NCBI GenBank assembly: GCA_951230915.1
Contig: OX579633.1
Span: 49,180,029 to 49,244,028 of the forward strand
Direction of reading: 5' to 3'
Length of the DNA: 64,000 bases
From: Antitrichia curtipendula
Taxonomy: Eukaryota; Streptophyta; Bryopsida; Hypnales; Leucodontaceae
This document shows, piece by piece, positions 47,896 to 60,794 of this stretch (position 1 is the stretch's first letter; each line of letters begins with the position of its first letter). Below the pieces are notes generated by a model, which ran no database searches, had not been told where the DNA came from, and saw nothing but the letters and a program-made list of their open reading frames with translations. Made by a program: the position numbers and the translations under genes.

Positions 47896-49767
47896 TTAAC
47901 CCCTAAAGGACCAACATGCGGTTTTGGGCAGTATAAAAAATTTGGGCAGGTACTTGTGACTGGAGATTTTCATATTTTTGGCTGAAATTTTAATAGAAGG
48001 TGGGCGCGAGGAGTACCTTTCATACGCACTAAATTTCATGACATTTGGAAATAGGAGTCAAAAGTTATGGCCAAATATGTTACTTTTTTTCCGTAACTGG
48101 GCAGTCCGGGCAGATCAGAAAAAATCACTTTTTTCAAAAACAACAATTTGAAATTGGTTTTCTAGAGTTATATATATGTGGAAAGCTTTGAATCATTCCA
48201 TTTTGACCAATGAATCAAAAGTTATGATGATGTTTAGTTTGCGGGCAGTTATAGATTCTCTACTTTGAAATAAACTTTGAAGTTGTTTATCCCCTAAAGG
48301 TTTTTACTATGTTTTCACCAAAAACGTTCCAAAACTGCCATTTCTAATACAAGTATCAAATTTTAGAAAAAAAACATTTTTGGACACATGTAACCATAGG
48401 ATCTTGTAGTAAACTTGTTAGAGAAGATGTCGAAAAAAATTCAGAATTTTCCACTGTGTAGATTGCATGATATTAGTGTTTGAATTGAGAAAAATCCTTT
48501 TTTTGTCCCTGCAAAAATCCGGGCAGCTGCACTTCACAAGGTCACATTTATATGAAAAAATGTCCAAAACGGTGGATACTCTTTGGATTCATTTTTGAAG
48601 TCAAGTTGGCTATATGCTTGAAAAATTTCAGATCATTTGGATTTATACAACATATAGGAAAAAAATAGTAAGTAGAAAGAAGTAGAAAATGATTCAAAAC
48701 ACTAAATTGTTAAGAATTTAATCATAGAATTACATAATGCCAATCCCAATGATTATAATGTTGTAAAGACCTATCTACACCCACTGTTTGTTTGTTTTTT
48801 CAAAAATATTGAAAATTGAGTAAAATAAAGGACTTCAAAGTTTATTTTAGAATAGAGATTACATAACTACCCTCAAACTAAGAATCCTCATAATTTTTGA
48901 CTCGTAGATCAAAATGGAATGATTCAAAGCTTCCCGCGTATATATAAATCCAAATAACCAATTTCAAATTTTAATTTTTTTAAAAAGTAATTTTTAAAGA
49001 TTTTTTTTTCGCTGCCCGGGCTGCCCGCCGAGCATTGAAAATCACTTATCATGCAATAACTTTTTACTCATGTAATCAAAAAGTTATGAAAATTGTTGGA
49101 CCTTAAAGCTACTCCTTGGGAGAATGTTGTGTGAAAATTTCAAAGAAAATAAAATAAAATCTTCGCTCGTAGTGAGCTGCCCCCAAAAGCTATGTTCTCA
49201 AAAAAGCATGTTCAATGCTTTAGGGGTTATTTAACTCAATTTTTAATTTTTTTTTAATTTTTTTTCGCATAGGATGTAGGTTGTTTATTACAAAATTACA
49301 ACCATTGGGATTTACATTTTTCAATTCCATAATTAAATTCTTACCAATTTAGTATTTTGGATCATTCTCTACTTCTTTCTACTTACTATTTTTTTTGTAT
49401 ATGTTGTACAACATCAAATGATTTGAAAATTTTTAAGCATGTAGAGAACTTGTTTAGGAAAAAGAATTCAAAGATGCACCACCATTTTGGATATTTTTTC
49501 ATGCAAATGTGACCTTGTGAAGTGCAGCTGCCCTATTTTTCGCAGGGACAAAAAAAGATTTTTGCCAATTCAAATGCTAATATCTTCCAATCCGCATGGT
49601 GGAAAATTCTGAAATTTTTTCGACATCTTCTAAAACTAGTTTACTATAAGATCCTACGGTTACATGTGTCAAAAAAGTTTTTTTTTCAAAAATTTGGTAC
49701 TTGTACTAAAAATGGCAGTTTTTGAGTGTTTTTGGTGAAAACATAGTCACAAAACTTTAGGGGTTAA
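47896..49767 (-). mobile_element. TTAA MITE, family A, copy A8 (R to L), split by A9
   Basis: Left end TTAACCCCTAAAGGACCAAC (R end, same subfamily as A3 and A10). Right end CAAAACTTTAGGGGTTAA (L end). TTAA at both borders. The sequence breaks at 48290 within GAAGT...TTTAT and resumes at 49226 with TTATTTAACTCAA, the family consensus, so the inserted A9 can be excised exactly. Without A9 it is about 933 bp. Confidence 0.88.
48291..49225 (+). mobile_element. TTAA MITE, family A, copy A9 (L to R), nested in A8
   Basis: 935 bp from CCCCTAAAGGTTTTTACTAT to CAATGCTTTAGGGG. Flanked by TTAT on both sides (48287-48290 and 49226-49229), a 4-bp duplication of the host family-A text CTTTATTTAAC. It is in opposite orientation to its host, so the pair forms a large inverted repeat. 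Interior colinear with A5. Confidence 0.9.
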
Positions 49768-50090
49768 GAGTGAACTACCTTACCAAAAGAAAGTGAGGGT
49801 ATGTTGTCTTCTAGAGAACTTTAGTGAGAGATTTTAGAAAAGGTGAAGACATCGAAAACTGCCAAAATAAGCAATTGAGCATAGTTGGAGGCACTTTTTT
49901 CAAGAAGAATTTTCTTTTGGTGGTATTAGCAATTGGAAATCAATAAGTTTAAAAAACAAAATGATTTTTTGGGGATAAGACATGTATTTACTATGAATTT
50001 TCAAAGTGGAAGCTCCCTAGGCTATTGAAACTGTCACATAGCTTGGTCATAAAATCAAAATCTAGAGAATCAACAATAAACAAATTGCAA

Positions 50091-50866
50091 CTAACCCCTA
50101 AAGCCCCAAGTCTTGTTTTCCATCAAAATAACACTCAAAACTAAAATTTCTATAGCAAAGACCAAAAAATGGTTAATTAATTTTTTTTTGCATATCTAAC
50201 CTTATGATCTTGTACTAGACTAATGCATGATTGTGTGGAAGAAATTTCACAAATTTTGACCGTATAGATTGCAAGATATTTGCATTTAAAGTGAGGGAAA
50301 AAAGCTTTTTTGTACTTTTTTTGACTTTGAACCTTTGTTACTTTTTTTTTTTGCTCTACTAATTTTGAATTTCTAAATTTATATGATAAAAATTTGAGTT
50401 GAGATTCTAGAAATTAAAAAACAAATTAGTTAGTTTTTATTAAATAGAAGTAGGTTCAAGATTGAAGGAAAATCTAAATTGTTAATAGCTCGAAGATGGA
50501 ATTGAAACACTAATCACAATAGTGAGATTATTCTAATAAGATATCTTTATATTGTGAAACCTTTCAGTTTTTTAAATGGAAAAATTGAGGTAAAAAATGA
50601 ATCCTACAAGTTTTTTCTTCAAGAAGACGCTTTGACTGTCTGAAAAACAAGATTGTCCATAATTTTCACATAACAAATCCAAATGGAGTAAATCACAGCT
50701 TTTAATGAACATAAAAATATAATCTATATACTAAAGAAATTGATTTTTTACTTCAGGTTTTGTTTTTTGAAATGTTTTTACAAAATCACGATAAATATTG
50801 AGACCGTAGGAACTTGCCCAAAATCCATTTTGTCCCCCAAAGGAACAATGGAACTTTAGGCATTAA
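50091..50866 (-). mobile_element. TTAA MITE, family C, copy C5
   Basis: Left end CTAACCCCTAAAGCCCCAAG, then GTTTTCCATCAAAATAACAC. Right end TTTGTCCCCCAAAGGAACAA then ACTTTAGGCATTAA. Reverse orientation relative to C1. About 776 bp. Confidence 0.78.
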
Positions 50867-50880
50867 GAAAGTGGAATGGT

Positions 50881-51455
50881 TTAACCCCTAAAGTCCCAAG
50901 GCCTTTTTTCCATCAAAGACCACTCAAAACTGCCATTTCTATTGCAAAGAGCAAAACACTTTAAATTTTATTTTTTTTGCATACCTAATTACAGAATTTT
51001 GTACTAGACTAATATAAGATTGCATGGAAGAAATTTCAAAAACTTTAACAATGTAGATTGCAAGTTATTTGCATTTGAAGTGAAAAAAACTAATTCTTTT
51101 AAAAAACTAACTTAAATTGCCCCCAAAACAAGACTGTCCATACCCTTTTCATCATTAGTCCAAATAGAATGATATAAAGCTTCAGATGTAGACAAAAATG
51201 TAATATTTGAGAAAAAAATTGAAAATTGAAAAAATTCAACTTTTGTGATTTAATTTAGGTGCCCCTTGAATTGCTTTTTAGACTTAGGTTGGCATAACTT
51301 TTGCTTCCAAGTAGCAATTGAAATAAAAATTCTATTTCTACAAAGCTAATCTTATTTCCTATCTTTAAAAAAGTTTCAAAAAATCAAGTTAAAAAAGCCT
51401 ACGCAAAATTCCAAGAGTCCCCCGTAGGACACTTGGGGGGACACTTTCAATGGAA
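50881..51455 (-). mobile_element. TTAA MITE, family C, copy C6 (right end decayed)
   Basis: Begins TTAACCCCTAAAGTCCCAAGG only 14 bp after C5, in the same orientation. It follows family C to about 51455 (ATGATATAAAGCTTCAGATG, GGCATAACTTTTGCTTCC, CCCCGTAGGACACTTGGGG) without a clean terminus. A terminus-like CCTTTGGGGATTAA at about 51943-51957 might be its displaced end. Confidence 0.6.
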
Positions 51456-52324
51456 GTCTACTTGTCAAAAATGGATACATGGATGATTTGGGGTGTTTTC
51501 ACCTTAGAACCATCCATGGGTCTATCCACCCCACTACGTTCTTCAATATATAATAGATTGTAAATTCTAATGGCAATAATGCTCTTAAAAAAATATGCAC
51601 TATGTATTTGCTTCGTTTGTATATTTTGTTTTACATGTTTTTGTTCACTTCATCTCACTAGTTGAAACATAATGGTTCAAGGTTGTTGGGTGTAGGAATC
51701 AAGTTATACTATAAGTTAGAATTAATTCATATTTTTTGAAGTTATTTTTGTCTTCCCTTTTTGATATGACAATTTAAAAATAGAAACTAATGTTTGCAAT
51801 ACTTATTGAATTGACATGAAATGAAGCTTTATATGAAGGATATGATGATTAATAGTCACTATGAAAGTTTCATGGAAAAAAGTCAAAATTTAAAGTTTAT
51901 AGATCCTACTCCGGTTTTCAGAAATTTAAAATTGGATTCCTTAGTCCTTTGGGGATTAAATGACTAATCCTTTATTGTAGGCACTATACATCTAAATTCT
52001 TTTTCATTTTGCTAATATGAATGAAAATGGAATTTGAAGCAAATCTTAAAAAAAGTGAGGGAATTTAGAATTGCATGCTTCTAGTGAGATATAGACTTCT
52101 TCATGGCATAATTTGATTAGGAATGTAATCAATAAAATTTAAATTAGTGGTACATAAACATAGAGATGTAAAGTGGAATGAAATTTAGAATGTGATTTTG
52201 ATTACTTGTCAAACCATGGAGATCTAATACGTAAATTTTCAAAGACCTTGAAGACCAGTAAAATCCTTGAAATTTTTATAGATTCATATATCATAATGTA
52301 ACAAATACATTAGACTTTTGTGGG
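51456..52324. other. AT-rich intergenic
   Basis: Apart from the terminus-like sequence near 51943, nothing was recognised. Confidence 0.4.
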
Positions 52325-52545
52325 GCTTTGGAGGGACAATTCAGGCATGTTTTCCATGTTGCAAACTAGCTACTATTAGTTAGAATATTAAAATTATATA
52401 TATATATATATATATTTTTTAATTTTTTTTAATTTTTTTAAATAATAATAATAATAATTATCTGACATGACAGTTGCTCTACCACGTCAGATAGTTGTTG
52501 TGGCCAAGTTCCCATAGCTTGGGAACTTGGAGGAATTCACAACCT
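52325..52545 (+). mobile_element. Family D MITE-like repeat, copy D3
   Basis: AT-rich core including a (TA)n run at about 52396-52418 and an (AAT)n run at about 52440-52456. These are followed by TCTGACATGACAGTTGC, CCACGTCAGATAG, TGTGGCCAAGTTCCC and the palindrome AAGTTCCCATAGCTTGGGAACTT. Motif order as in D1. Confidence 0.45.
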
Positions 52546-53564
52546 TATTGAGCAATTGAATCTCATCTAATATATTAGAAGTAGGTGCCTGCTACAAAAG
52601 CATGAAAGAATAAAATTTGAATTCTGAATTTTTTTTTAAATAAGGAATTCTTTTTATGTGGATTGTACAACTTGCAATGTATTTGTAGATTGATATTTTA
52701 TATTGAATGTATTTTATGTTTCTAAATTATTGTAATAAAAAATAACAATCTATTCATATAATATAAGTGACTACATATACAAGTCCCTTGATTCTACTAG
52801 TATTACACACATAATGAATGTTGTTGAGAGAATAAATTTTAGACCAAAAAATATATAGTTTGCTATTCCTATACTCAATCACCATGCATTTCTGTACATT
52901 TAATAGTACTAGTATACCTTATGGTCGCTAGATGTTGTGAAAGAATAAAAGATAAAAATGTAAAGTAAAATATAGAATTTGAAGTTTTATGCTTATTATA
53001 TTCATATTTTTTAATTATCTCACTCTAATATCAGTGATTATAAGTACCATTCATTATGATTTGTTTTGTGATTGTAAATTCAATTTTATTTATAAAAAAA
53101 AAATTTTAACATTTTCAGTGCACTCTACAAGAAGGTGTTGACAAAAAAATAATTTATACTCATAAAAATTTTAAATGCAATTTTTTCATAATTGAATGCA
53201 CGTAAAATAATTACATGAAATTTTCAAAAGAACCCTTCAAATTTGGATACCAAACAATCAAATACATTTCCTTTGGAAGTATGCCATTTAAAAAAATTGT
53301 ATCTTGAAAAAGCTAATTTTTTTTTAAACCAAATATTTATTTTAACTAGTTTATTTATAAAATAGTTTATTTTTGAAGCACTTCCAACAATGGTAATCTC
53401 TTTGTGATCTAGTTTTATATCATGATAAGTTATGATTTTCTCAACATCTTTTTCTAGAGTGTGTTGGAAATACTTTTAGAGTAATAAAAATAGTTTATAC
53501 TTTTTAGGTTGTCAGTTTGTATGTTTTACTATAGGCATTCACTATTTAAGTATTGTTGATCAAT
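52546..53564. other. AT-rich intergenic, nothing recognised
   Basis: No gene or shared repeat seen. Confidence 0.5.
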
Positions 53565-54494
53565 TTAACCCCTAAAGGACTAGCATGTGTTTTTTAGCAC
53601 TATAGAAATTTTGGGCAGGTATGTGTGATTGGAGATTTGCATATTTTAGGCTGAAATTTTAATAGAAGGTGGAGACAAGGAATATCTTTCATATGCACTA
53701 AATTTCATGACATTTGGAAATATGAGTAAAAAATTATGGCCTAATATGGTGTTTTTTTTTGTAAATGGACAATCCGTGCAAATCAAAAAATCACTTTTTT
53801 CATAAACAAAAATTTGAAATTGGTTTTCTAGAGTAATATATATGTGGACAGCTATGAATCATTCCATTTTGACCAATGAGTCAAAAGATACGAGGAGTTT
53901 AAGTTTGCGGAATGTTATGGATTCTCTACTCTAAAATAAAATTTGAAGTCCTTTATTTTACTCAATTTTCAATATTATTTGAAAAAAACAAAACCATAGG
54001 ATGTAGATTGTTTATTACAACATTGCAACCATTGGGATTGGCATTTTTTAATTCCATAACTAAATTCTCGACAATTTTGTATTTTGAATCATTCTTTACT
54101 TTTATCTACTCACTATATTTTTCCTATATGTTGTACAATTCCAAATGATCTGAAATTTTTCAAGCATGTAGCAAACTTGTCTTGAAGAATGAATCCAAAG
54201 AAGCACCACCATTTTGAACATTTTTTCACACGATTGTGACCTTGTGAAGTGTAGCTGCCCGTTTTTTCACAGGGCTCAAGAAAGTTTTTTTGTCACTTCA
54301 AACACTAATATCTTGCAATCTACACGATGGAAATTTCTGAATTTTTTTCCACATCTTTTCAAACCAGCGTACTATAATATCCTTTGGTGACATGTATCCA
54401 AAAATACAAAAATTCTAAAATTTGGTGCTTGTACTAGAATTACAGTTTTGGAGTGTTTTTGGTGAAAGTATAGTCATGGTCCTTTAGGGTTTAA
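53565..54494 (-). mobile_element. TTAA MITE, family A, copy A10 (R to L)
   Basis: 930 bp, TTAACCCCTAAAGGACTAGC to GGTCCTTTAGGGTTTAA, TTAA on both sides. Same R-end subfamily as A3 and A8 (TATTTTAGGCTGAAATTTTA, AGGTGGAGACAAGGAATA). Non-coding. Confidence 0.85.
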
Positions 54495-54769
54495 GCTTGC
54501 TTTAGAAAGGATGAAATGAAAAAAATAAATAGATATTTAGCTTTTAGATGAAATTCTTAGTGTAGAACTTCATAAAATGGTAAATATGATAATCAATTGC
54601 TCATAAATAAATAAAATATTTAAAAAAGACAAATCTATAACCTAAGACTAATAAAACATGGATTAACAGGTCTTCTATGTTTTCTTTGTGTATTTCCTAA
54701 AGGATAGAGGCACATTTTGGCATAAATTGTAAAAAATCGCCTTCTTTCTAGATTATGGAAAAAAATAGA

Positions 54770-55000
54770 GAATAAAACCTTTTCTTGAAACCATACAAAA
54801 TTTTACTAGACTAATATGGAAATGTGTGTTTACAACCTTTGACCCTATGGATTACAAGATGGTAGCATTTAAAGATGGAATTTTTTCAAACCATCGTAGA
54901 TAGTGGTCTTGTGAAAGCTGCCAAAAGTTGTCCAAAATTGCTTCCAAAACTTTAGGCAATATAAATTTTTATTTGGACACCTCATTGGTAGTAAAAAAAT
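54770..55000. repeat. Decayed family C-like fragment
   Basis: ACTAGACTAATATGGAAATG and GACCCTATGGATTACAAGAT with TAGCATTTAAAG resemble the interior of C5 and C6. No termini are visible. Confidence 0.35.
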
Positions 55001-55171
55001 TCTCAAAAAGATAGTATATCCATATACTGTATCAAAAATGTAAAAGGATCAAATCAAAATTGACTTCATAGAAACCTGTTATAAATTTTTAATTATCCAT
55101 TTAGAGGACAATTACTATTTAGTAATTAACATGCCACATTTTTTGGTTTCACTTTGCGTAAAATAAGACGT

Positions 55172-55727
55172 TTAACCCCTTGCAAAAAATAGGACAGCTG
55201 CACTTTACAAACTCACATTTGTGTGAAAAAATGTCCAAAATGGTGGTGCTTCTTTGGATTATTTTTCCTAAAGAAGTTATCTACAGGCTTGAAAATTATC
55301 ACATCATTTGGAATTGTACAATATATAAGAAAAAAATAGAGAATGATTCAAAATACAAAATTGTTAAGAATTTAGTTATGGAATTGAAAAATGCCAATTC
55401 CAATGATTTAAATGTTGTAATAACCAATTTACATCCTACAATATTATTTTTTTCAAAAAATATTGAAAATTGAGTTAAATAAAGGACTTCAAAATTTATT
55501 TTTGAGTGGAGAATCCATAAGTGCCCGAAACCTAAAACTCCTCATAACTTTTGACTCATTGATCAAAATGGAAAGATTCATAGCTTTCCACATATATATA
55601 ACCCTTGAAAATCAATTTCAAATTTTTGGTTATGAAAAAAAAAAAAAATTCTGATCTGCCTGGTGGGAAAAAAGTAACATATTAGGCCATAACTTTTGAC
55701 TCATATTTTCAAATGTCATGAAATAAT
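55172..55727 (+). mobile_element. TTAA MITE, family A, copy A11 (internally deleted)
   Basis: The terminus TTAACCCCT is joined directly to TGCAAAAAATAGGACAGCTG, text that normally lies about 230 bp inside family A. It continues colinear to about 55727 (CATAACTTTTGACTCATATT) and then stops without an R terminus. Confidence 0.7.
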
Positions 55728-57574
55728 AATTTCAAGTAGTAGACTAAAAGTAATTAGCGGATGAAGTTTGAAATACTGATCAACAATTAAAATTCATCTA
55801 TTGCTACCTTTCACTAGAAAAGTTTAATATTCAAGGGTTTTAGTATCTTAGATAGGTGAAATGGTGAATCTAAACTCTTTAAAGAACAAGTCTTAGAAGT
55901 CTAAAAATAATAAACCAATAGAAGTTATCCAATTCAATGTGTAGCTTTTTCCATTTGAAGTGCATCTGTCTGAGGTTTTTAGTGGTCCAAAAAATAAAAC
56001 TCTCATCTTTAGGGCTCCAACAAAGATAAAGATCTTAGGATTACATTTTGAGAATTGCATTATTATTTTATCTATAATTTGTTTTTTGCTAGGCTCTATT
56101 TATAGACCAAAATGGTCTCATGAGATCACTAATTTTTTAGGGTTAAGATTGCTATCAATTCAAGGAGTGATATTGAAGGTACATTGAGATTTTATAGGAT
56201 TGAATGAGAATTCTTTTGTAAAACTTGAATATAATATTGCATATAATAATGTGAATCATTCACTAACATTAAAGAATGATCAATCAAGAAGTGAACCCTC
56301 TCTACTCTTCACCATCTTAGATTGCCTTAAGTAGGTAATTGCAAGAATTGGTGGTTGATTTTGTAATGTTTTGGCAACTTTCATGCTTTTAGAGGATACT
56401 ATAAAATTATAAAAATAATTTTTAAAATATAAAAAACATGGCTAGTATGTACAACTTCGAGATGAAGGTATCCGAAGAAAGAAAAGCATAGACAATTCTC
56501 TAGGTAAGAGAACTAGAAAAGTACAAAATTTCAAGAAAATAGGTACTTTGACATTGTAATTTGTAAAAAATAGGAAATACAATTTACAAAGAAACTAAAA
56601 AGTGACCCTTAGAGAGTACTTCATGATGAAGAGATTTTACAAAAAAATGATCTTAAACCATCTTCAATGTTCTAGTGCGTATACAAGGGAGCTCTATTTG
56701 CATAAACGTGGAGGATATAAAATAATATATTTTTAGATGTCCCTTGGTAAGAACATTTAGACCTATTATAGGAATAGACTACAAAAATTTCAACTCTAGA
56801 ACATTAAATTTAGAGACTCTTCCAATACTAAAACCCTCTAAATTCAAAGTGTGACAAATTTAAAAAAACTGAATTTTAATTATAAAATTATTTCTAAAAA
56901 ATAAAAAATATCAAAAATATCAAAACATTGATCTTTAATGAAAATTTCAAATTGATCATCTCCATGCTTCAAAAGTTATAGCAAAAGCGAGAGCAAAAGA
57001 CAAGTCCATCATGTTACTTGTGATTCCAAAATCAATCACCAATTCTTGCAATCATCCAATTCAAAAGCCTCAATTACAATAGAGTGCACAAGTCAACAGT
57101 TTAAAAAATCTTAAAGATTGGCAAAGATGCAAAGGTAATTGATCAAGAATATTATATATAATACATGTGTGTGTGTGTGCTATTCAAGTTATACTTATAT
57201 ACAAAAGCCCTTAAAAGGGTGTTAAACCAAATTATGTATGTTACATGTCAATATAGCATTTGGTTTAAAATAGAATGTTACACCTAGAATCACCCTGAAA
57301 TCCACTTGTAAATAGGTTAGAAATCGTGAATTAGTAAGGATTGAAGGATTTGAGTGATGTTGCCTAGAATGGCCTAATCCTACCATGGATGGGACTAATA
57401 TTGACTAAATTGGTTTGAGGGAACTGAGGGAGATCCTTCAAGTTCCCTCATGTATAAAAAAGATAGCAAAACTCCAATTATTAGCCTAAGGGAATTACCA
57501 TTTCAAGATGGACCAGTGGAAGGAATCTATTGCCAAAGGATGGTGATTTCGGATTGAAATCACACTAGAAACTC
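55728..57574. other. AT-rich intergenic
   Basis: Contains a (TG)n run at about 57165-57179. Nothing else was recognised; short frames lack domains. Confidence 0.45.
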
Positions 57575-58480
57575 AATGGCAAAATTGATTTGCTAAGATT
57601 TTTTTGTGTGTGAAAGAGTCTTTGTTTATTGATGTTTTGAAGAAGAAGTAGGATTTTATCCTCCTTCTTTGAAGATACAAAATACAAACAAGATATTGTA
57701 CATCTTTTTAAAAATTCCATGAGAGGTTCCACAAAAAGTTTTGAAATTTTTTTATTGTTAGAAGATGTTCTTTTGGATGATCAACCGCCAAAACCTACAA
57801 TAGAAAATTCTTAGAAACTACCCAGGTTGCGGTAAAACCTCATTAAAAATGATATTAGCTTTTTATATATTAATAATATGCTTCAACAAGTTCAAGACAT
57901 TCCAATAACCAGAAGTACCCAAACTAGCAGGATTTTTTAATTTGCAGGAATTTAAGGATTATAGCAAAGTTGACTGGTGATTCAAGAGCATGCAAAATTA
58001 GAATGAGGTCAAAGTTAGGTCTTCTTTTACTCCTTCCTACCTACTAAAGAGCCTAGACTATTTATTTTTCACAAAAAAGTCAAACTCCAAAAGTTGGATT
58101 TATACCTCGTCTTGATTTTAAGTTGGCTTTAGGTTTCAATGAGATTTTTGAGACAGGAAAAGGGACGGGTATTCCTTTAGACTAAATATGGCCTTTTTAA
58201 AGCCAATGGTGCAATTTTTTTTATGATTTGGAGTTACTCCAAAAGTTAAAGTGTTGGACCATCGTAGAAAGTAAAAATCTTCAAAGATTAGGATGAAAAT
58301 CATAAATAATAGGGTTACCTTAGAAAAAATGAGAGGAGGCGGATAGCCTTGAAGAGTCTAAAAGGGCACCTATTTCCCTCTCAAAACACCCCATTGTTGT
58401 ATTTGGTTCCACTAGATCCAATTTATGTTGGAATTTTTGATATTTTAGTTAAAAACCTTGAACGTTTTTTTGGAGGCTTT
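57575..58480 (+). repeat. Dispersed direct repeat I, copy 1
   Basis: ACCCAGGTTGCGGTAAAACC, TTCAACAAGTTCAAGACATT and AAGTACCCAAACTAGCAGG correspond in order to text at 62205-63100. Within the copy the motif AATGGCAAAATTGATTTG recurs about 626 bp later as AATGGTGCAATTTTTTTTATG. It could be an old LTR, a tandem array or a segmental duplication. Confidence 0.5.
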
Positions 58481-59975
58481 TTTGCTCCATTGTTGTTGTC
58501 TTTCAAGCTTTTGTGAAGGTCTTTGGAGGTCTTTTCATGTGTTGTAGTCTCATATACTTGTTATTGGAGGTTCCTTTTGTACTAACTCATTGTATTTGAG
58601 TTCATTTTGTTTTTATACTAATCCTAGAGTCACAACCCACTGTACCTTGGCAATGCCGCTTTGGAAAGCCTCCTGTGTTTTGTGAGTGAGATTTTGTTCA
58701 CTAACTTGTTGCATTATTAAAGAAATGTTCCTTTGAAGAGCTTAGAAGGAGTGTAGGAAGTGGTTGGCATAAGAATCCTAGTGTAAGTTTTAGTTTGCAA
58801 TTTGTTTCAAGGAAGATTGACAAAAATTGCAACTTCTAGGTTGTTTTGAAGATAGTTGCAAAATCCTTGAGAGTAGCTGGAATTGTTGGATTTATGCTGA
58901 AATTTGGTGTGAGATCTTCTTAATCTCTTAATTTTAATTGTTAAGAACGTTAGAATTTGTTAGAGCTTTCTAAAAACAACAAAACTATCAAAAATTGACA
59001 AATTATGCTAAAGTTGTAAAGGTTTGAATTTTTGAAGTCAACGAGGGTTTCAGAAGCTATTTTGCAAGCAATTGTTTATGTTTTCATAGCGTTAATAGCT
59101 TTTGACAAAAGATAAAAGGTTGAAGGTTATCTAGCCATTAAGATAAGGTTGGGAGGAAATCTCAAGGATCCTAGTAGGCCATTAGATAGGGGTATTAGGT
59201 AGACATTGGATGGCTCAAGTAGGAGATAAGAAGGGCCTCATTAAAACTCACCTTAAGAAGTGTAGTGGTAGTGATTGTGAATTCAGTTAGGCCAATCAAT
59301 GATGTAAAAAAAAGAATGTAGAAGGAAAAGAAGAGTAGAGAAGGGAATGAAGAGGTAGGAGGAAAGATTAGAGAGTTAGGATAAAATAGGAGTTAGTGTA
59401 AACACCAAAAACTTGTATTGAAGACCAACTTTATAAAAACATCAAAAATTCAAGAAAGAAAATGGTAGATGGAGAAGAGTTTGAGGGGATTTTTGACAAT
59501 TATCATCAATGACATTGTACATAGAGTGGGCCATGAATACCTTACTCCTTCATTGGAATCTTACTTAGGGCCGAGGTCTAGGATTAATTCAGACCATTCA
59601 AACAAAGTGTCAAGCTAAGATTGAATTTAAAATCCAATAATAGAAGTTTAGAGGTTTTCAAAAATGTAAAATAAGTAGAAATTGGAGTTGAAACAAGAAA
59701 AATACATGCTTATGAAGTTTAGTGTGTTGATTGGATGAAAAGTAGCTAAAATCATCCACAGAGAACAAGATTAGAAAATCTAGATGTAGAAATAATTAAG
59801 ATTCCAAAAGTGAAATTATAACTTAATTTGGATAATAAGGTTAATACTTCGTAGTAAATAGTGGATGAAATTTGATAAGCTGATTAGCGTTCAAACTTCA
59901 TTTATTGATAACTTTTACAAGGAAAGGTCAATTTGGAAGTAAGATAGCATTTTAGAAAGGTCAAGAAAAATTCTT
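58481..59975. other. Intergenic, no gene recognised
   Basis: T-rich up to about 58700, then mixed AT-rich sequence. No coding region is supported. Confidence 0.4.
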
Positions 59976-60514
59976 TAACCCCTAAGCACTCAAACAACCA
60001 TTTTTTGGTTGTTGCTCAACTTTGGGCAGAATTTTCGGGGCAAAAAAAGCTTTTTTCAAAAAAAAAAAAAATTTCAAAATCTTGGATTGTCTTTCAATAT
60101 TTATATTCAAAACAAAGATCACTATGGTCAAACAAAAATTATTAGAGAAATAGCACAAAGTGTTTAGAATTGGCTAATGTTGAAAAATTTACTATTTTGG
60201 AAAAGTGTTGGTGTTCTCATTTCTAGATCTTATGCATTTTTTTACAAATCAATAGAAACCACAATTTTAACCAATAAAGAAAATTCAAATCCTAAGTGTA
60301 GAAATTGTATTTTTGATAAACATTTGAAGCTATATCTTCAAAATTCATTTGAAGAGAATCTAAAAATAATTTTATAATTTTGACCCTACAGATACTTTCT
60401 ACTTTTTATACTTCACATTATCTTTTTTTGTTGCAAACTTCAAAAAAGTTATAGAACTTATATTTTATAACACATTTGTGTTTTGTCCGGACCCCTTGGG
60501 CTTTTAGGGGTTAA
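59976..60514 (+). mobile_element. TTAA MITE, family F (539 bp)
   Basis: Left end TTAACCCCTAAGCACTC, right end CTTGGGCTTTTAGGGGTTAA, TTAA on both sides. The interior shares no long block with families A-E that I could see, apart from a TTTTGGTTGTTGC/GGGCAGA-like left subterminus. An open frame at 60177-60377 (plus) has no known domain. Confidence 0.75.
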
Positions 60515-60794
60515 GGAATAAATGTTAAAAATCTAAATATAATAATTGACCAAAAATAGTTCAATTCCTTAAGTAATCAAGGATTAGTAAAGCAAATTAG
60601 GATAAAAATTATCAAGTAAGGATTTAGATTTTGAATTGGATAGAAGAAACTTAGAGAAGTACATAACTATTTTTAACTTAGGAACATACTCAAAATCTTG
60701 GAAGTTAATGAAGGATGAAGTTTAGACTAAAAAACAGATGAAGTTAGATAAAACCATCCATTCAGGGCCAAATTTGATCTTTAGGAAGTTAACC

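Noticed and set aside
53912..54148. Recurring short frames inside family A copies (13072-13254, 53912-54148, 18932-19159, 55180-55473)
   Set aside because: They recur because the DNA is repeated; lengths and frames vary between copies and no protein family is recognisable.
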